DNA of 43,752 nucleotides. Origin: an uncultured Clostridia bacterium (lineage in GTDB: Bacteria > Bacillota > Clostridia > Saccharofermentanales > Saccharofermentanaceae). The stretch's first letter is position 1. Every line of letters starts with the position of its first letter. The stretch covers positions 1-43,752 of the forward strand of contig CAMJPC010000006.1 of assembly GCA_946407705.1 (NCBI GenBank), written 5' to 3'. Below are positions 41,556-43,752 of this stretch, piece by piece. The notes beneath the pieces are model-generated. The model saw nothing but the letters and a program-made list of their open reading frames with translations. It was not told the DNA's origin and made no database searches. The position numbers and the translations under genes were made by a program.

Positions 41556-41588
41556 ATAAATTCCTCACAAATAAACAATATGGAAAGA

Positions 41589-41616
41589 ATTTTACACTTT
41601 ATTCGAGTAAATACAA
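41589..41616 (-). promoter_or_regulatory. Promoter of lysA
   Basis: TTGTAT, 16 bases, TAAAAT on the minus strand, about 34 bases before the ATG. No lysine riboswitch is visible, and the leader is too short for one. Confidence 0.6.
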
Positions 41617-41626
41617 GTTTTTATTA

Positions 41627-43752
41627 TCATCCGAACATCTTCTCGTACTTGTCAGCTGAGCCTCCAGTCATGCTGCTGGTCGTGATGACTGTCATCAGAT
41701 TATCGTCCAATTTTCTCACATAAAGATATACAGTTTGGGAGTCAACGGTAAATGGGATCTTTATGTATTCTTTACCGCTTAACGTTACCTTGGTCTGTTC
41801 ACCATATGAGGCTTTAAGACCGATCTGCTTTAACTCTTCATCCGTCATCTCTTTAAAGTCTTTGATGTACTTCTCCTCGGAATAATCCGGGTCATCCGGT
41901 ACAGCTCTCTTCGTGTTGATGAACACGATCTGGATGAATTCGTTTTTACCGTAAAAATAACTTTCATTATTAGTAGCCAACGCAAAAGCGCGATGCTTAT
42001 CACTTAGAGCATTTTCAACTGCGTCACGGCTGACTCCGCTGTCATCTTCGGCTTCTTGGTATTCGTAAGTTGTAGGTACCTGCAGCTTGATTCCAGCATA
42101 TTCATTAGAGTATCTGCCGTCTTTTGTATATTTACCCTTAGTGTAGTTTGTGCCCTCCATCGGATTAGCGAGAGAATCTTTGGGTGTGGGAATATCCTTA
42201 ACGGCTTCAGGTTCCTGGTGGGGAGTAAATCCTTCAGGATATGTAAGTCCATAACCGGTCTTAAAGAACTGATCGTCTGTTCCGATCTTTCTTGTCGCAT
42301 TATACCAGGGCTCGGGGAGTTTACCTGAGAAGTTTGCGCATCCGCAGAGAACGTCAGAAACGCCCTTTCCTTCAGAACCCGGAAGATAGCACATGACTAC
42401 GCTGTCCCAGTTATTGAAATCATCCGTGCTCATTGCCAGATGTCTGCCGGCGATGATACAAGCGACAACAGGTTTCTTAAGTGCTCTCGCTTTGTCGATT
42501 GCTTCAGTGTTATACATTCCCATACCGATTCCTCTGAGATCGATATCAGAAAGATCGCCGTACCATTCGGCATACGCGTCTTCACCTACACATAAAAGAA
42601 CTACATCCGCTTTCTCAGCTTCAGCAGGATCAGTAATCACTTCGATCCCGTAATCCTTTGCATATCTTTCAAATGCTTCCTGAATCGTTGTAACGCCTGT
42701 GATATCCGATGTGTGGCTCTGGTTCCATCCCATGGTCCAGCCACCGCACTGTGCGCGTGTATTATTTGCATTAGGTCCGGTGATATAGACCTTTGTTCCC
42801 TGCTTAAAAGGTAATGTGTTGTTATCGTTCTTAAGAAGAACAAGACTCTTTTCAACAAGCTTTTCGGCTACGGCTCTGTACTCCATGGAACCAGGTTCTT
42901 TCTGAACAGTCGTAAGCTTCTCGCAGAGCGGATCTTCAAATAATCCGATGTCTTTTTTAAGCTTGATTACTCTTGTGGCAGCCTCGTTGACGCGTATCTC
43001 GGTGATCTTTCCTTCCCTAACGGCCTTGATTATTATCTGTCTAACCTCATCATACTTGAGACCTTCCATAAGAAGATCGATGCCGCAGTTAACAGCAGAT
43101 ATTACCTGCTCTTCAAAAGTAGCGGGAGACGTATTTTGGATAGCCATGCTGTCGCTCATGATGAGACCCTTAAATCCCATCTCAGTTCTGAGCTTACCGA
43201 TGTACTCGGCATTCTCATGCATCTTCTTTCCGTTGAGTGAAGAATAGCTGACCATGATTACATGAACGCCGGCATCTATCTGAGCCTGATATACCTTCAG
43301 GAGTTCTTGGATCTCAGCGTCTGTAAGCTGTGCATCACCACGGTCAATAAGGCGCGCAAAATCAGACCTCTCACCTGTCTCATACTTAACGTTTCCGTCA
43401 CCGAAAAAGTGCTTTGCCGTTGCGACTACTCCGCCGTCAATGAGTCCCTTTGTATAAGCCGTACTGAGTTTTTTGATCTGTTCCAGATCAGATCCGTAAC
43501 ACTCGTAATTTCTTCCCCATCTCGGATCGTTTGACTGTGCAACGCAGGGATAAAGATTCCATAGCATATGGCACATGCGTGACTCATCAGCCGTGATCTT
43601 TCCGACCTGATACGCAAGTTCTTCATCATTTGCCGCGCCCTGTCCGATGTTGTGTGGGAAGAACACGCCGTCAACGCAGTAACCTACTCCGTGGACATCA
43701 TCCTGAGCAACGATATAAGGAATACCTGCTTCAGACTCGATCGCTTCCTTCT
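41627..43752 (-). CDS. GH3-family beta-glucosidase-like enzyme, 5' end outside the window
   Basis: At least 707 residues; the frame stays open to the right edge, and the visible GTG at 43666 lies inside the conserved FPHNIGQG block, so the true start is beyond the window. The first barrel has IPYIVAQDDVHG, DPRWGRNYECYGSD, ATAKHFFGDG (Lys-His) and the nucleophile Asp in LIMSDSMA. The second domain has LVLLKNDNNTLPF, GPNAN and YLPGSEGKGV. It releases glucose from beta-glucosides, completing the work of the GH5 enzyme. The last 150 residues form an extra domain not seen in ordinary GH3 enzymes. Confidence 0.9.
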   Translation of the reverse strand, partial: KEAIESEAGIPYIVAQDDVHGVGYCVDGVFFPHNIGQGAANDEELAYQVGKITADESRMCHMLWNLYPCVAQSNDPRWGRNYECYGSDLEQIKKLSTAYTKGLIDGGVVATAKHFFGDGNVKYETGERSDFARLIDRGDAQLTDAEIQELLKVYQAQIDAGVHVIMVSYSSLNGKKMHENAEYIGKLRTEMGFKGLIMSDSMAIQNTSPATFEEQVISAVNCGIDLLMEGLKYDEVRQIIIKAVREGKITEIRVNEAATRVIKLKKDIGLFEDPLCEKLTTVQKEPGSMEYRAVAEKLVEKSLVLLKNDNNTLPFKQGTKVYITGPNANNTRAQCGGWTMGWNQSHTSDITGVTTIQEAFERYAKDYGIEVITDPAEAEKADVVLLCVGEDAYAEWYGDLSDIDLRGIGMGMYNTEAIDKARALKKPVVACIIAGRHLAMSTDDFNNWDSVVMCYLPGSEGKGVSDVLCGCANFSGKLPEPWYNATRKIGTDDQFFKTGYGLTYPEGFTPHQEPEAVKDIPTPKDSLANPMEGTNYTKGKYTKDGRYSNEYAGIKLQVPTTYEYQEAEDDSGVSRDAVENALSDKHRAFALATNNESYFYGKNEFIQIVFINTKRAVPDDPDYSEEKYIKDFKEMTDEELKQIGLKASYGEQTKVTLSGKEYIKIPFTVDSQTVYLYVRKLDDNLMTVITTSSMTGGSADKYEKMFG

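Noticed and set aside
41556..41626. Lysine riboswitch before lysA
   Set aside because: The space is far too short for the roughly 170-base L-box.
43426..43674. A start of the GH3 gene at the GTG 43666
   Set aside because: The frame continues upstream to the window edge with conserved GH3 sequence (IPYIVAQDDVHG).
1..43752. Mobile elements or CRISPR array
   Set aside because: No transposase, integrase, terminal repeats or regularly spaced direct repeats were seen.

Overview
The window looks like a chromosomal segment of a low-to-moderate GC, anaerobic, Gram-positive Clostridia-type bacterium. Supporting signs are strong GGAGG-type ribosome binding sites, lipoproteins with Thr/Glu-rich spacers, PatB, CdaA/YbbR, a PadR-DUF1700 module and a one-piece tmRNA. 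A GH5 cellulase-like lipoprotein and a GH3 beta-glucosidase-like enzyme suggest a fibre-degrading (gut or rumen type) lineage, but this is inference. I see no transposase, phage gene or CRISPR array.

Layout. 1-1582: type IIA topoisomerase B subunit, cut by the left edge. 1.7-3.0 kb: two zinc-ribbon proteins. 3.1-3.3 kb: tRNA-Gly and tRNA-Arg, directly abutting. 3.35-5.8 kb: SH3 lipoprotein, GNAT acetyltransferase, GH5 lipoprotein. 6.0-6.4 kb: small HEAT-repeat protein. 6.4-12.3 kb (minus strand): AroB-like protein, M28-like lipoprotein, NagA, a CdaA-YbbR fusion and a GlmU-like hexapeptide protein. This row links amino-sugar metabolism to c-di-AMP, and two of its members have lost signature catalytic residues. 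12.4-15.5 kb: gltX-glnS. 15.7-17.6 kb: ECF-like sigma factor and its membrane partner. 17.6-21.3 kb: amino-acid ABC importer plus PatB C-S lyase, probably for cystine or another sulfur amino acid. 21.4-23.7 kb: divergent upp and uracil permease. 23.8-25.3 kb: acidic tail-anchored protein and class II aldolase. 25.5-30.6 kb: a large DUF4011-helicase-nuclease protein of the kind found in anti-phage defence. 30.6-34.0 kb: YgjP-type peptidase, acyl-CoA ligase, divergent PlsC. 34.1-35.2 kb: PadR, DUF1700 and a small membrane protein. 35.4-38.8 kb: membrane-anchored amidase, zinc-ribbon protein, tmRNA, lipoprotein. 38.9-41.6 kb: MATE exporter and lysA, convergent. 41.6-43.75 kb: GH3 enzyme, cut by the right edge.

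The strongest unusual signal is at 26094-26121. The helicase gene ends in a run of nine A, an immediate UAG stop and a small hairpin. A -1 slip on the A run opens a frame that runs without a stop into the next ORF (25475-26041), whose product resembles the DUF3320 domain that normally ends such helicases. The second ORF has no convincing ribosome binding site of its own. This could be ribosomal frameshifting, transcriptional slippage, phase variation or a sequencing error.

A second recurrent pattern is an extended -10 (TGn then TATAAT or TAGAAT) lying 6-8 bases before an ATG with no Shine-Dalgarno sequence. It occurs at 20468, 24295 and 38922 and suggests leaderless mRNAs.
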